64,000 nt of DNA, taken from Diaphorobacter ruginosibacter (GTDB lineage: Bacteria > Pseudomonadota > Gammaproteobacteria > Burkholderiales > Burkholderiaceae_C). Position 1 is the first letter of the stretch; every line of letters begins with the position of its first letter. Positions 35,413 to 43,728 of this stretch are shown here, one piece after another. The notes beneath the pieces are model-generated. The model searched no databases. It saw only the letters and a list, made by a program, of their open reading frames with translations, and had not been told where the DNA came from. The position numbers and the translations under genes were made by a program. The stretch spans positions 1,054,001 to 1,118,000 of the forward strand of contig NZ_CP060714.1 of the NCBI RefSeq assembly GCF_014395975.1. The letters are read 5' to 3'.

Positions 35413-35858
35413 CGGCCCCTGCCGCGGACTCCGGCTGCGTGCTCTGTGCGCAGGACGGTGGCGCGCTGGTCTGGCGCGGCGAGAAGCTGCGCCTGATCCG
35501 TGCTGCGGAGGAGGGCTTTCCGGCCTTCTACCGCGTGATCTGGAATGCGCATGCGGCCGAGCTGTCCGACCTGAGCGATGCCGACCGCAACCTGTGCATG
35601 CAGGCAGTGGCCGTGGTCGAGCGTGCCATGCGCGACGCGCTCGCGCCCGCCAAGATCAATCTGGCGGCGCTGGGCAACATGGTGCCGCATCTGCACTGGC
35701 ACGTGATCGCGCGCCACGACTGGGACAGCCACTTCCCCGCCTCCGTCTGGGCGGCTCCGCTGCGTGCACGCGATGCGGACCGGGAAGCCGGCGTGGCGGC
35801 ACAATTGAGCATGCTGGACGCACAGCTGGCGGAACGCCTGTCAGCGATCTTCCGCTGA
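35409..35858 (+). CDS. HIT-family hydrolase
   Basis: 149-residue histidine-triad protein. The active site is MVPHLHWHVIARHDWD, the HxHxH motif at about residues 95-99. A CxxC pair near the N terminus (SGCVLCAQDGG) recalls the zinc site of HIT proteins. It belongs to the diadenosine tetraphosphate or AMP-lysine hydrolase group; the true substrate is unknown. Its ATG overlaps the stop of the fusion oxidoreductase (ATGA), and a DUF971 gene follows, a frequent trio in Burkholderiales. Confidence 0.92.
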   Translation: MTAPAADSGCVLCAQDGGALVWRGEKLRLIRAAEEGFPAFYRVIWNAHAAELSDLSDADRNLCMQAVAVVERAMRDALAPAKINLAALGNMVPHLHWHVIARHDWDSHFPASVWAAPLRARDADREAGVAAQLSMLDAQLAERLSAIFR

Positions 35859-35950
35859 CGCCAGTCTCCGGTGGACCACCGGGTTCTTCCGGCGGGCCGA
35901 CTTAACTTACCTGTCGCCCGCCATCGCTGATTTTTCAAGGGTGAACAACC

Positions 35951-36364
35951 ATGGCAGGACTTCGTCCCGGCTCGCCGCTTCCCGAATCCATCACCGTGCA
36001 CGAGCAGTCCCGTGTCCTGGAGGTGGGTTTCTCCGACGGCGCAAACTTCCGTATTCCGTTCGAGCTGATGCGCGTGTATTCGCCTTCCGCCGAGGTGCAG
36101 GGCCACGGCCCGGGCCAGGAGGTGCTGCAGACCGGCAAGCGCAACGTCACGCTGGTGGACCTGGAGCCGGTCGGCAACTACGCCATCAAGCCCACGTTTT
36201 CCGATGGGCACGACAGCGGCATCTTCTCGTGGGATCTGCTGTACGAGCTGGGCAGCAACGAGGCGCAGCTCTGGGCCGAATACGAATTCCGCCTGAAGGC
36301 CGAAGGCGTGGACCGCGACACCCCCATGCCCTCGAAGAAGGGCCATGGCTGCGGCGGCCACTGA
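35951..36364 (+). CDS. DUF971 protein (gamma-butyrobetaine hydroxylase N-terminal-like)
   Basis: 137 residues matching the stand-alone DUF971 fold: ITVHEQSRVLEVGFSDGANFRIPFELMRVYSPSAEV, then VGNYAIKPTFSDGHDSGIFSWDLLYELG. The same fold is the N-terminal domain of carnitine-pathway hydroxylases, where it binds metal, and is found with Fe-S biogenesis proteins. The C terminus is a short Lys/Gly/His/Cys tail (KKGHGCGGH) that could bind metal. Role unknown. About 100 bases separate it from ubiE. Confidence 0.88.
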   Translation: MAGLRPGSPLPESITVHEQSRVLEVGFSDGANFRIPFELMRVYSPSAEVQGHGPGQEVLQTGKRNVTLVDLEPVGNYAIKPTFSDGHDSGIFSWDLLYELGSNEAQLWAEYEFRLKAEGVDRDTPMPSKKGHGCGGH

Positions 36365-36467
36365 AGGCCCGCATCACCCCTGGTTCACAATCCGTTCCAT
36401 TCACAAGTCCCACATTGGCGCGGGGTTGTCGCTGTACCTCGGCGGCGCACGCGCCTAGCATCACACC

Positions 36468-37199
36468 ATGAGCAACACACATTTCGGATTCCAGACCGTC
36501 GACGAAAAGGACAAGGCACGCCATGTGCGCGGCGTGTTCGACTCCGTCGCCTCCAAATATGACGTGATGAACGATCTCATGTCCGGCGGCCTGCATCGCG
36601 CCTGGAAGGCCTACACCGTGATGGTCGCCAATCTCAAGGAAGGTGACAGGGTGCTCGACATCGCGGGCGGCACCGGCGACCTGGGTCTGGCGTTCTCGAA
36701 GAAAGTGGGCGCGAGCGGCATGGTCGTGCACACCGACATCAACGAGGCGATGCTGCGCGTCGGGCGCGACCGCCTCATCAACAAGGGCGTCGTGTTGCCG
36801 ACGCTGGTGTGCGATGCCGAGAAGCTGCCGTTCCCCGACAACCACTTCGACATGGTGAGTGTCGCATTTGGGCTACGCAACATGACGCACAAGGACGAGG
36901 CGCTCAAGGAGATGAACCGCGTGCTCAAGCCGCGCGGCCGGCTGCTGGTCCTGGAGTTCTCCAGGATTGCCAAGCCACTTGAGAAAGTCTATGACTGGTA
37001 CTCCTTCAACGTGCTGCCGCGCCTGGGCAGCATGGTCGCTGGCGATGCCGACAGCTACCGCTACCTGGCCGAGTCCATCCGCATGCATCCGGGGCAGGAA
37101 GCGCTCAAAACCCTTATGAGGCAAAGTGGCTTCGGGCATGTGGACTATCACAATATGACTGGCGGGGTGGTGGCATTGCATGTTGGAATCAAGTGCTGA
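36468..37199 (+). CDS. ubiE: Ubiquinone/menaquinone C-methyltransferase
   Basis: SAM-dependent C-methylation of the benzoquinol ring in ubiquinone synthesis. The 243-residue product starts MSNTHFGFQTVDEKDKARHV. It has FDSVASKYDVMNDLMSGGLHRAWK, SAM motif I VLDIAGGTGDL (about residues 62-72), DINEAMLRVGRDR, and the C-terminal MTGGVVALHVGIKC typical of UbiE. In E. coli ubiE-ubiJ-ubiB are contiguous; here ubiJ and ubiB lie 1.8 kb downstream after a Tim44-like gene and a long palindrome. Confidence 0.97.
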   Translation: MSNTHFGFQTVDEKDKARHVRGVFDSVASKYDVMNDLMSGGLHRAWKAYTVMVANLKEGDRVLDIAGGTGDLGLAFSKKVGASGMVVHTDINEAMLRVGRDRLINKGVVLPTLVCDAEKLPFPDNHFDMVSVAFGLRNMTHKDEALKEMNRVLKPRGRLLVLEFSRIAKPLEKVYDWYSFNVLPRLGSMVAGDADSYRYLAESIRMHPGQEALKTLMRQSGFGHVDYHNMTGGVVALHVGIKC

Positions 37200-37289
37200 A
37201 CGATCCCTATTGATTCATTGCTGAAATTCTCAAGATACAAAGAAAAGCGTGAAGGGAAGAGTGCACACGAACGAACAAATGGAGAACGG

Positions 37290-38312
37290 ATGATGAAACT
37301 GTGGTCTGTAGTCTTGGTCGCGATGCTCGTGCTGGTGCACGCCGACGCCGATGCGAAGCGCATGGGTGGCGGCAAATCCATGGGCAAGCAGTCGTCCAAC
37401 GTGACGCAGCGTGAATCCGGCGGCCCTGCGGCCGCGCCGGGCGCGCCTGCCCAATCTGCCAACAACGCGGCGCCAGCGCGTCAGCCGGGGGCTCCCGCAG
37501 CGCCTGCAGCCGCACCCAAGAAGCCCTGGGGCGCCATGCTGGGCGGTCTCGCCGCCGGCCTGGGCCTGGCATGGCTGGCCAGCTCGCTGGGCCTGGGTGA
37601 AGGCTTCGGCAACATCCTGATGATCGCGCTGCTCGCGATGATCGCCTTCGCCGTGATCCGCATGATCATGCGTGCAAAGGCGGGAGCAGGCTCTAGCGGC
37701 AATGCGGGCAATGCATCGCCGTTCGCCTTCCAGGGCGCTGGCAACGCGAGCCCTTCGCAGGCGGAAGTGCCGCGCCAGTACAACCCCGACAAGATCGGCA
37801 ACGATGCGTCGGCCCGTCCGTTCGATCACAGCAACATGGCCTTCTCGCCCGCTGCCGGTGCGGCTGGTGCTGCAGGTGGATCGATGATCGGCTCGGCTCT
37901 GGGCGGTTCGCAGAACTGGGGCGTGCCGGATGGCTTCGACACCGAAGGCTTCCTGACCGCGGCCAAGCGCAATTTCGTGACACTGCAGGCAGCCTGGGAC
38001 CGCGCGGACATCACGTCGCTGCGTTCGATGATGACCGACGACATGGTCACGGAGATCCGCTCCCAGCTCAATGAGCGCGAGGCGCACCGCACCGATGGCC
38101 AGCCGAATCAGACCGATGTGGTGATGATCGAGGCGCAACTGCTGGGTATCGAGGATCTGGGCGACGCCTACATGGCAAGCGTGGAGTTCTCGGGCATGAT
38201 CCGCGAAGAGCCCTCTGCCGGTCCTTCCCCGTTCCGCGAGGTCTGGAACATGACCAAGCCCAAGGCGGGTGGCAGCGGGTGGCTGGTGGCTGGAGTGCAG
38301 GCTCTCCAGTAA
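37290..38312 (+). CDS. Tim44-like domain membrane protein
   Basis: 340-residue protein with an N-terminal signal or anchor (MMKLWSVVLVAMLVLVHADADA). A Pro/Ala-rich linker and two hydrophobic stretches follow (about 88-110, GAMLGGLAAGLGLAWLASSLG, and 112-130). A glycine-rich segment leads to a Tim44/MLAS-type domain in the last 125 residues (FLTAAKRNFVTLQAAWDRADITSLRSMMTDDMVTEIRSQL). This domain is widespread in Burkholderiales beside ubiE, with no proven function. The start MMKL has GGAG upstream; a 24-residue longer frame is dropped. A terminator follows. Confidence 0.88.
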   Translation: MMKLWSVVLVAMLVLVHADADAKRMGGGKSMGKQSSNVTQRESGGPAAAPGAPAQSANNAAPARQPGAPAAPAAAPKKPWGAMLGGLAAGLGLAWLASSLGLGEGFGNILMIALLAMIAFAVIRMIMRAKAGAGSSGNAGNASPFAFQGAGNASPSQAEVPRQYNPDKIGNDASARPFDHSNMAFSPAAGAAGAAGGSMIGSALGGSQNWGVPDGFDTEGFLTAAKRNFVTLQAAWDRADITSLRSMMTDDMVTEIRSQLNEREAHRTDGQPNQTDVVMIEAQLLGIEDLGDAYMASVEFSGMIREEPSAGPSPFREVWNMTKPKAGGSGWLVAGVQALQ

Positions 38313-38335
38313 GCCTTTCTGCTTTTTTGTTTCTG

Positions 38336-38377
38336 CGCCCTTCCTGCTTCGTGTGGGGAGGGCGTTTTGTTTTTTTG
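38336..38377 (+). terminator. Rho-independent terminator after the Tim44-like gene
   Basis: CGCCCTTCC (38336-38344) pairs with the GGGGAGGGCG region (38355-38364), nine pairs including one G-T. An 11-base loop separates them and TTTTGTTTTTTT follows. It closes the ubiE side of the locus just before the long inverted repeat. Confidence 0.8.
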
Positions 38378-38411
38378 GATTCTTTTTTTGCTGTTTACTG
38401 GTTGTAGGACA

Positions 38412-38862
38412 GAGGCCGGGACTGCCCCCGGCGGGGCAGTAACTTTTTGCGCGCGCAAAAAGTCACCAAAAAGGCGTCTTAATACCCACGGCAGAACTCT
38501 CTTCGTTCCTTCGTCACTCCGTTCAGACAGCCGCCGTGAGTCAGATTAGGGGGAGGTGTGCTCGGCACGTCGCTGCGCTCGTGCTGAGGCATCTCGCGAC
38601 TTCGCGAGATGTTCAGTGCCCAAACCACCAACATTGTTCAAAAGTAGCGCAGCCTGCTCGCCCGAAGTCGGGCGAGCCCGGGCACGAGCGCAGCGACGTG
38701 CCGAACATACCTCTTGCAAACTGACTCGCGGTGGCTGTCTGAACGGAGCGCCTCAGGCGCGCAGTGAGTTCTACCGCGTGCCCCCGCATCCCAAGCGCAT
38801 TTTTGGTGACTTTTTGGGCAAGACCAAAAAGTTACTGCCCCGCCGGGGGCACTCCCGGCCTC
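38412..38862. repeat. 451-bp nested imperfect palindrome (intergenic repeat element)
   Basis: Outer arms 38412-38449 and 38825-38862 are 38 bases long with one mismatch. Inside them 38456-38475 pairs with 38797-38816 (one mismatch). 38525-38544 pairs with 38720-38739 (about 18 of 20). The 38565-38583 segment (GGCACGTCGCTGCGCTCGT) pairs with the 38682-38704 region. Two small hairpins sit near the centre (ATCTCGCGA..TCGCGAGAT; GCTCGCCCGA..TCGGGCGAGC). Accidental open frames on both strands cover it. No transposase, no obvious target duplication. Fits a dispersed non-coding element of the long-inverted-repeat type. Confidence 0.75.
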
Positions 38863-39041
38863 CGCCCTCAAACAAGGTAGAAGGAAGAAGTCGAAGCAGC
38901 CAGCCCCCCCTCACAAGCAAGGCAGCAAGCGCCCCGCCACCCGTCGGAACCATGCCGAACCCCACAATTTCCCATACCCAAACCGCAAAATCCCACTCAA
39001 CCAACTGCATCAACCCCAGTTCAGGGAATAATTGAGGGGAT

Positions 39042-39581
39042 ATGACACCCAAGACTCCCTTTTCTTTCCTGGATGGTTTGTTCGAACGTGTGGCGGCCGG
39101 ACCCCAACCACCGGAATGGCTGGTGCACGAAGTGCAGCACCGTGCTGTGCTGTTCCTGAATCATGTCCTGATGCAGGAACCCGAAGCCATGGAGCGCCTG
39201 TTCACGCAGAGCGGGCGCGTTGCGCGGGTGCAGTGGCGTGCGTATTCCATGACGCTGCAGATCACGCCTGCGGGCCTGCTCGATCTGGCGCCTGCCACGG
39301 CGACGCCCGACCTGCGCATTGAAGTGGCGGAGTCCTCGCCTTTCTCGATCGCCCAGAGCGCCATGCGCGGTGACAAGCCGACGATCCTGATCGATGGCGA
39401 CGTGAAGTTCGCCGCCGAGATCAACTGGCTGGTGGACAACGTGCGCTGGGATGTGGAGGAAGACCTTGCCCGCGTCATCGGGGATGCGCCGGCGCACGCC
39501 GTCGCCAGTGTGGCGGGACGTGTCGCGCAGGCCTTGCGCAAGTTCGTGAATGCCATGCCCCTGTCGCGCGGAGACGTTTGA
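39042..39581 (+). CDS. ubiJ: Ubiquinone biosynthesis accessory factor UbiJ (SCP2 domain)
   Basis: 179-residue SCP2-type lipid-binding protein that helps organise the soluble Ubi metabolon. It has ITPAGLLDLAPATATPDLRIEVAESSPFSIAQSAMRGDKPTILIDGDVKFAAEINWLVDNVRWDVEEDLARVIGD compressed as in UbiJ (described, not all quoted), then the C-terminal amphipathic helix region HAVASVAGRVAQALRKF. Assignment rests on the SCP2-like pattern plus the position directly before ubiB. A GAGGGG ribosome site precedes the ATG. Confidence 0.88.
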   Translation: MTPKTPFSFLDGLFERVAAGPQPPEWLVHEVQHRAVLFLNHVLMQEPEAMERLFTQSGRVARVQWRAYSMTLQITPAGLLDLAPATATPDLRIEVAESSPFSIAQSAMRGDKPTILIDGDVKFAAEINWLVDNVRWDVEEDLARVIGDAPAHAVASVAGRVAQALRKFVNAMPLSRGDV

Positions 39582-39586
39582 GCGCC

Positions 39587-41155
39587 ATGAGTCGTTTGTA
39601 TCGCGGCTTCACGATCGTCTGGACCTGCCTGCGCTACGGGCTGGATGAGCTGGTCCTCAATAGTTTTCAGAACCCGGTGCTCAGCCGCATCGCGCGGTTC
39701 ACCAATTTCGGGCGCAAGCTGGATGCGCCACGCGGGCAGCGCCTGCGCGAGGCGCTCGAGAGCCTGGGGCCGATCTTCGTGAAGTTCGGGCAGGTGCTGT
39801 CCACGCGCCGCGACCTGATGCCGCCCGATATCGCCGACGAACTCGCGCTGCTGCAGGATCGCGTGCCGCCGTTCGATCCCCAGGTGGCGGTCGATACCAT
39901 CGAGCGATCGTTCCGCAGGCCGGTCGACGAAGTGTTCGTGTCCTTCGATCGCGTCCCGGTGGCGAGTGCATCGATTGCGCAGGTGCATTTCGCGGTGATC
40001 CGTGACCGCGATGGCCACGAGCGCGATGTGGCCGTGAAGGTGCTGCGCCCGGGCATGCTGGGCGTGATCGACAAGGATCTGGCGCTGATGCGCATGATGG
40101 CCAGTTGGGTCGAGAAGCTCTCGAGCGATGGCAAGCGCCTGAAGCCCCGCCAGGTGGTGGCCGAATTCGACAACTACCTGCATGACGAGCTTGACCTCAT
40201 CCGCGAGGCGGCCAACGCCGCGCAGCTGCGTCGCAACATGGATGGCCTCAACTTGGTGGAAATTCCCGAGGTGTTCTGGGACTTCTGCCATCCGCAGGTG
40301 CTGGTGATGCAGCGCATGAACGGCGTGCCGATCAACCAGGTCGAGAGGTTGCGCAATGCCGGGGTGGACATTCCGAAGCTGGCGCGCGACGGGGTCACCA
40401 TTTTCTTCACGCAGGTGTTCCGCGACGGCTTCTTCCACGCGGACATGCATCCGGGCAATATCCAGGTGAGCCTGGAACCCGAAACCTTCGGCCGCTACAT
40501 CTCGCTGGATTTCGGCATCGTCGGATCGCTCACCGAGTTCGACAAGGAATATCTCGCGCAGAACTTCACCGCGTTCTTCCGCCGCGACTACAAGCGCGTG
40601 GCCGAACTGCATATCGAAAGCGGCTGGGTGCCTGCCACCACGCGCGTGAACGAGCTGGAATCCGCGATCCGCGCGGTATGCGAACCCTATTTCGACCGGC
40701 CGCTCAAGGAGATCTCGCTGGGCATGGTGCTGCTGCGCCTGTTCCAGACCTCACGCCGCTTCCAGGTGGAGATCCAGCCCCAGCTCGTGCTGCTGCAGAA
40801 GACGCTGCTCAACATCGAGGGCCTGGGCCGACAGCTCGATCCCGAGCTCGACCTGTGGAGCACGGCCAAGCCCTTCCTCGAGAAGTGGATGCTCGACCAG
40901 ATGGGGCCCAAGCGCGTATGGCGCGAACTGCAATCGCAGGCGCCGCTCTACGCGAAGATGCTGCCCCAGCTGCCGCGCCTGATGCACGACTACCTGCAGC
41001 AAAGGCCCAAGGACTACGGCACCGAGCTGCAGGAACTGCTGGCGGAGCAGAAACGCACCAACCGCCTGCTGCAGCGCATCGTCTACGGGGGTGTCGGTTT
41101 CGTGCTGGGATTGCTGGTGATGCAAATCCTGATGCGCATGCGGCATTTCTACTGA
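39587..41155 (+). CDS. ubiB: Ubiquinone biosynthesis kinase-like protein UbiB
   Basis: 522-residue atypical (ADCK/ABC1) kinase-fold ATPase needed for ubiquinone synthesis. The KxGQ-type motif appears as LGPIFVKFGQVLSTRRDLMP (about residues 60-79). ASIAQVHFA is the alanine-rich nucleotide loop, VAVKVLRPG holds the invariant Lys, and FHADMHPGNI and LDFGIVG are the catalytic and metal motifs. The C terminus has one or two membrane helices (GVGFVLGLLVMQILM). ATG 39587 is preferred to a TTG at 39578 that would overlap the ubiJ stop. Confidence 0.95.
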   Translation: MSRLYRGFTIVWTCLRYGLDELVLNSFQNPVLSRIARFTNFGRKLDAPRGQRLREALESLGPIFVKFGQVLSTRRDLMPPDIADELALLQDRVPPFDPQVAVDTIERSFRRPVDEVFVSFDRVPVASASIAQVHFAVIRDRDGHERDVAVKVLRPGMLGVIDKDLALMRMMASWVEKLSSDGKRLKPRQVVAEFDNYLHDELDLIREAANAAQLRRNMDGLNLVEIPEVFWDFCHPQVLVMQRMNGVPINQVERLRNAGVDIPKLARDGVTIFFTQVFRDGFFHADMHPGNIQVSLEPETFGRYISLDFGIVGSLTEFDKEYLAQNFTAFFRRDYKRVAELHIESGWVPATTRVNELESAIRAVCEPYFDRPLKEISLGMVLLRLFQTSRRFQVEIQPQLVLLQKTLLNIEGLGRQLDPELDLWSTAKPFLEKWMLDQMGPKRVWRELQSQAPLYAKMLPQLPRLMHDYLQQRPKDYGTELQELLAEQKRTNRLLQRIVYGGVGFVLGLLVMQILMRMRHFY

Positions 41156-41206
41156 TAATCCCACTTTTTCAATCCAACCCCCTCTATCTTCCTCAGGAGT
41201 GCCATT

Positions 41207-42669
41207 GTGTTGCTCTTCATGGTGATTGCCTACCTGTTCGTCACCATCGGCATCGGCCTGTGGGCTGCCCGCCGGGTCAAGAACACTGCCGATTTCGCGA
41301 TCGCAGGGCGCCATTTGCCGATGTACATGATCATCACCACGACCTTCGCGACCTGGTTCGGCTCGGAGATCGTGCTCGGCGTGCCCGCCAAGTTCATCGA
41401 GGGGGGCTGCATGCCGTGGTGGAGGACCCGTTTGGCGCGGGCATGTGCCTGATCCTGGTCGGTCTGTTCTTCGCGGGCAAGCTCTACCGCATGACGCTGC
41501 TGACCATCTCGGACTACTACCGCGAACGCTACGGGCGCAGCATCGAGATCGTCTGCTCGCTGATCATCATGCTGAGCTACCTGGGCTGGGTGTCCGCGCA
41601 GGTCACGGCCCTGGGGCTGGTGTTCAACCTGCTGTCGGGCGGCGTGATCAGCATTCCGTGGGGCATGACGATCGGCGTGCTGTCGATCCTGGTCTACACG
41701 CTCTGGGGCGGGATGTGGTCGGTGGCAGTGACGGACTTCATCCAGATGATCATCCTGGTGGTCGGCCTGGTGGTGCTGGCCGTCTTTGCGAGCGACATGG
41801 CGGGTGGCGCGGGTAGGGTGATCGACCTGGCCACGAGCCGCGACCTGTTCAAGTTCTGGCCCGAGCCGACCTGGCATGAAATCATCTTCTTCTTTGGCGC
41901 TGCCATCACGATGATGCTGGGCTCGATCCCGCAGCAGGACGTGTTCCAGCGCGTGATGTCGGCCAACTCCGAGAAGGCCGCAGTGCGCGGCACGGTGATC
42001 GGCGGCACGGCGTACATCTTCTTCGCGTTCGTTCCGATGTTCCTGGTCGCCAGCGCGCTGCTGATCATGCCGGCCGAGACGGCGGCCCTGCTCAAGGACG
42101 ATCCGCAGAAGGTGCTGCCCACGCTGGTGATGGACAAGATGCCCCTGGTGATGCAGGTGCTGTTCTTCGGCGCGCTGCTTTCGGCCATCAAGTCGTGCGC
42201 CTCGGCCACGCTGCTTGCGCCCAGCGTGACCTTCACCGAGAACATCTGGCGCCAGTTCCGCCCGGAGAAGGTGAGCGACCGCGAAGTGCTGCTCACCATG
42301 CGCATCAGCGTGCTGGTGTTCGCTGTGTGTGTGCTTGCTTACTCCATCAAGATGGAAGGCACGCCGATCTATGAGCTGGTCTCGAGCGCCTACCAGGTGC
42401 CGCTGGTCGGCGCGTTCGTGCCGCTGGTGTTTGGCCTGTACTGGAAGCGTGCCAGCACCCAGGGCGCCATTGCCGCCGTGGTGCTGGGCATCGGCGTGTG
42501 GATCGTCTTCATGGTGACTCCTGCGCTGAGCGAGGCCTTCCCGCAGCAGCTCGCGGGGGTGCTGGCCGCCATGTTCGGCATGGTGGCGGGCTCTCTGATG
42601 CCGCAGATGGTGGACAACACCCACGCGAGCCATCACCGCATCGTCGGCGTGGAAGAGGTGGCCAAATGA
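41207..42669 (+). pseudogene. Sodium:solute symporter (SSS family), frameshifted at a G6 run
   Basis: The reading frame starts at GTG 41207 after CAGGAG and encodes the SSS start (VTIGIGLWAARRVKNTADFAIAGRHLPMYMI, ATWFGSEIVLGVPAKFIEGG). Frame one then ends early at 41450-41452. The coding sense continues in the next frame from VVEDPFGAGMCLILVGLFFAGKLYRMTLLTISDYYRERYG through the family core (LPTLVMDKMPLVMQVLFFGALLSAIKSCASATLLAPSV) to 42669. The break is at GAGGGGGGCTGCAT (G6 at 41401-41406). A seventh G would give IEGGLHAVVEDPFG without a break and a protein of about 487 residues. Either a real null allele, a phase-variable tract or a homopolymer sequencing error. Confidence 0.85.
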
Positions 42670-42730
42670 AGGGAAATAGGTAGCAACGCCTATAATTAAG
42701 GGTTTTGCATACCAGCTCCTTTCGGTTTCC

Positions 42731-43036
42731 ATGCCAATTTACGCCTACAAATGCAGCGCCTGTGGTTTTGCCAAGGACGTGCTGCAGAAAATCTCTGATG
42801 CGCCGCTCACCCAGTGCCCGGAATGCGCGGCAGAGGCGTTTTCCAAGCAGTTGACGGCCCCCGGCTTCCAGCTCAAGGGAACGGGTTGGTACGCCACGGA
42901 TTTCAAGAACAGCGGCAGTGGCCCGGCAAGCGCCGCCAATCCCGAGTCCAAAGCCGATGTCAAGGCGTCCGGCGATGCCGCGGCTGCGGCAGCTCCTGCC
43001 GCCGCGCCGGCTCCCGCATCCGCAACAGAGGCCTGA
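42731..43036 (+). CDS. FmdB-family zinc-ribbon protein
   Basis: 101-residue protein. Residues 1-45 are the FmdB zinc ribbon (MPIYAYKCSACGFAKDVLQ...CPECAA) with two CxxC pairs. The rest is an Ala/Pro-rich disordered tail. FmdB proteins are putative regulators but function is unproven. A perfect TATAAT lies at 42691-42696 without a good -35. It is followed after ten bases by a DUF502 gene, then aspS, a conserved order in Burkholderiales. Confidence 0.9.
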   Translation: MPIYAYKCSACGFAKDVLQKISDAPLTQCPECAAEAFSKQLTAPGFQLKGTGWYATDFKNSGSGPASAANPESKADVKASGDAAAAAAPAAAPAPASATEA

Positions 43037-43046
43037 CTGGTACACG

Positions 43047-43673
43047 ATGATGTCTGCTCTCAGAAGGTGGCTTCTCACGGGTCTGCTGGTCATCGTGCCG
43101 GGCGTGATCACCGCTTGGGTGCTCAACTGGATCGTCTCCACGCTCGACCAGACGCTGCAGATCCTGCCGGGCGACTGGCAGCCCGACAAGCTGCTCGGCA
43201 TGCATATCCCTGGTTTCGGGGTGGTGCTCACGCTGCTCATCCTGCTGCTCGTCGGCGGTCTCGCCAGCAACTTCGCGGGGCGCAAGCTCGTGCAGTGGGG
43301 CGATGCGCTGGTCAGCCGCATTCCCGTCGTGCGCTCGATCTACTCGAGCGTGAAGCAGGTGTCGGATACGCTGTTCTCCGAAAGCGGCAACGCGTTCCGC
43401 ACGGCCGTGCTGGTGCAGTGGCCGCGAGAAGGCGTATGGACGGTGGCGTTCGTGACCGGGGCACCGACCGGGGAAGTGGCTGCTTACCTGCGCGATGAGT
43501 TCGTCAGCGTGTATGTGCCGACGACGCCGAACCCCACCGGCGGTTATTTTGTGATGATGCGCAAGAGCGACTGCATCGAGCTCGACATGAGCATCGACGC
43601 AGCGCTGAAATACATCGTGTCGATGGGTGTGGTGACGCCGCCGGACCCGATCGCCCACGAACCCAAACAATAA
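43047..43673 (+). CDS. DUF502 inner-membrane protein
   Basis: 208 residues with two N-terminal spans (about 8-30, WLLTGLLVIVPGVITAWVLNWI, and 54-76, FGVVLTLLILLLVGGLASNFAG). The DUF502 core then contains RIPVVRSIYSSVKQVSDTLFSE, VLVQWPREGVWTVAFVTG and VPTTPNPTGGYFVMM. Biochemical role is unknown. Start codons 43047 and 43050 are tandem ATGs. Lies directly before aspS. Confidence 0.92.
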   Translation: MMSALRRWLLTGLLVIVPGVITAWVLNWIVSTLDQTLQILPGDWQPDKLLGMHIPGFGVVLTLLILLLVGGLASNFAGRKLVQWGDALVSRIPVVRSIYSSVKQVSDTLFSESGNAFRTAVLVQWPREGVWTVAFVTGAPTGEVAAYLRDEFVSVYVPTTPNPTGGYFVMMRKSDCIELDMSIDAALKYIVSMGVVTPPDPIAHEPKQ

Positions 43674-43728
43674 ACAAACAAGCAAACTTGCAATTGAAGC
43701 GTTCCACGAGGACGCAGGAAGTTAGACC

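Larger units (their letters stand above)
38313..39041. other. Gene-free stretch between the Tim44-like gene and ubiJ
   Basis: 729 bases without a credible gene. It holds the terminator at 38336-38377 and the nested palindrome at 38412-38862. The last 180 bases are C-rich on the plus strand (CAGCCCCCCC, CCCACAATTTCCCATACCC) and lead into GAGGGG just before the ubiJ ATG. The promoter for ubiJ-ubiB probably lies here, but I see no clear hexamers. Confidence 0.6.

Noticed and set aside
35868..35882. CCGGTGG-A-CCACCGG palindrome after the HIT gene
   Set aside because: Short, no T-run, and the loop would have to open to five bases; too weak to call a terminator or operator.
38556..39035. Open frames of 60-159 residues on both strands over the palindrome
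   Set aside because: They are translations of the inverted-repeat element, lack family motifs and ribosome sites, and appear as mirror pairs.
40678..41420. Extension of the symporter frame upstream to 40678
   Set aside because: It runs antiphase through ubiB; the true N terminus is in the other frame starting at GTG 41207.
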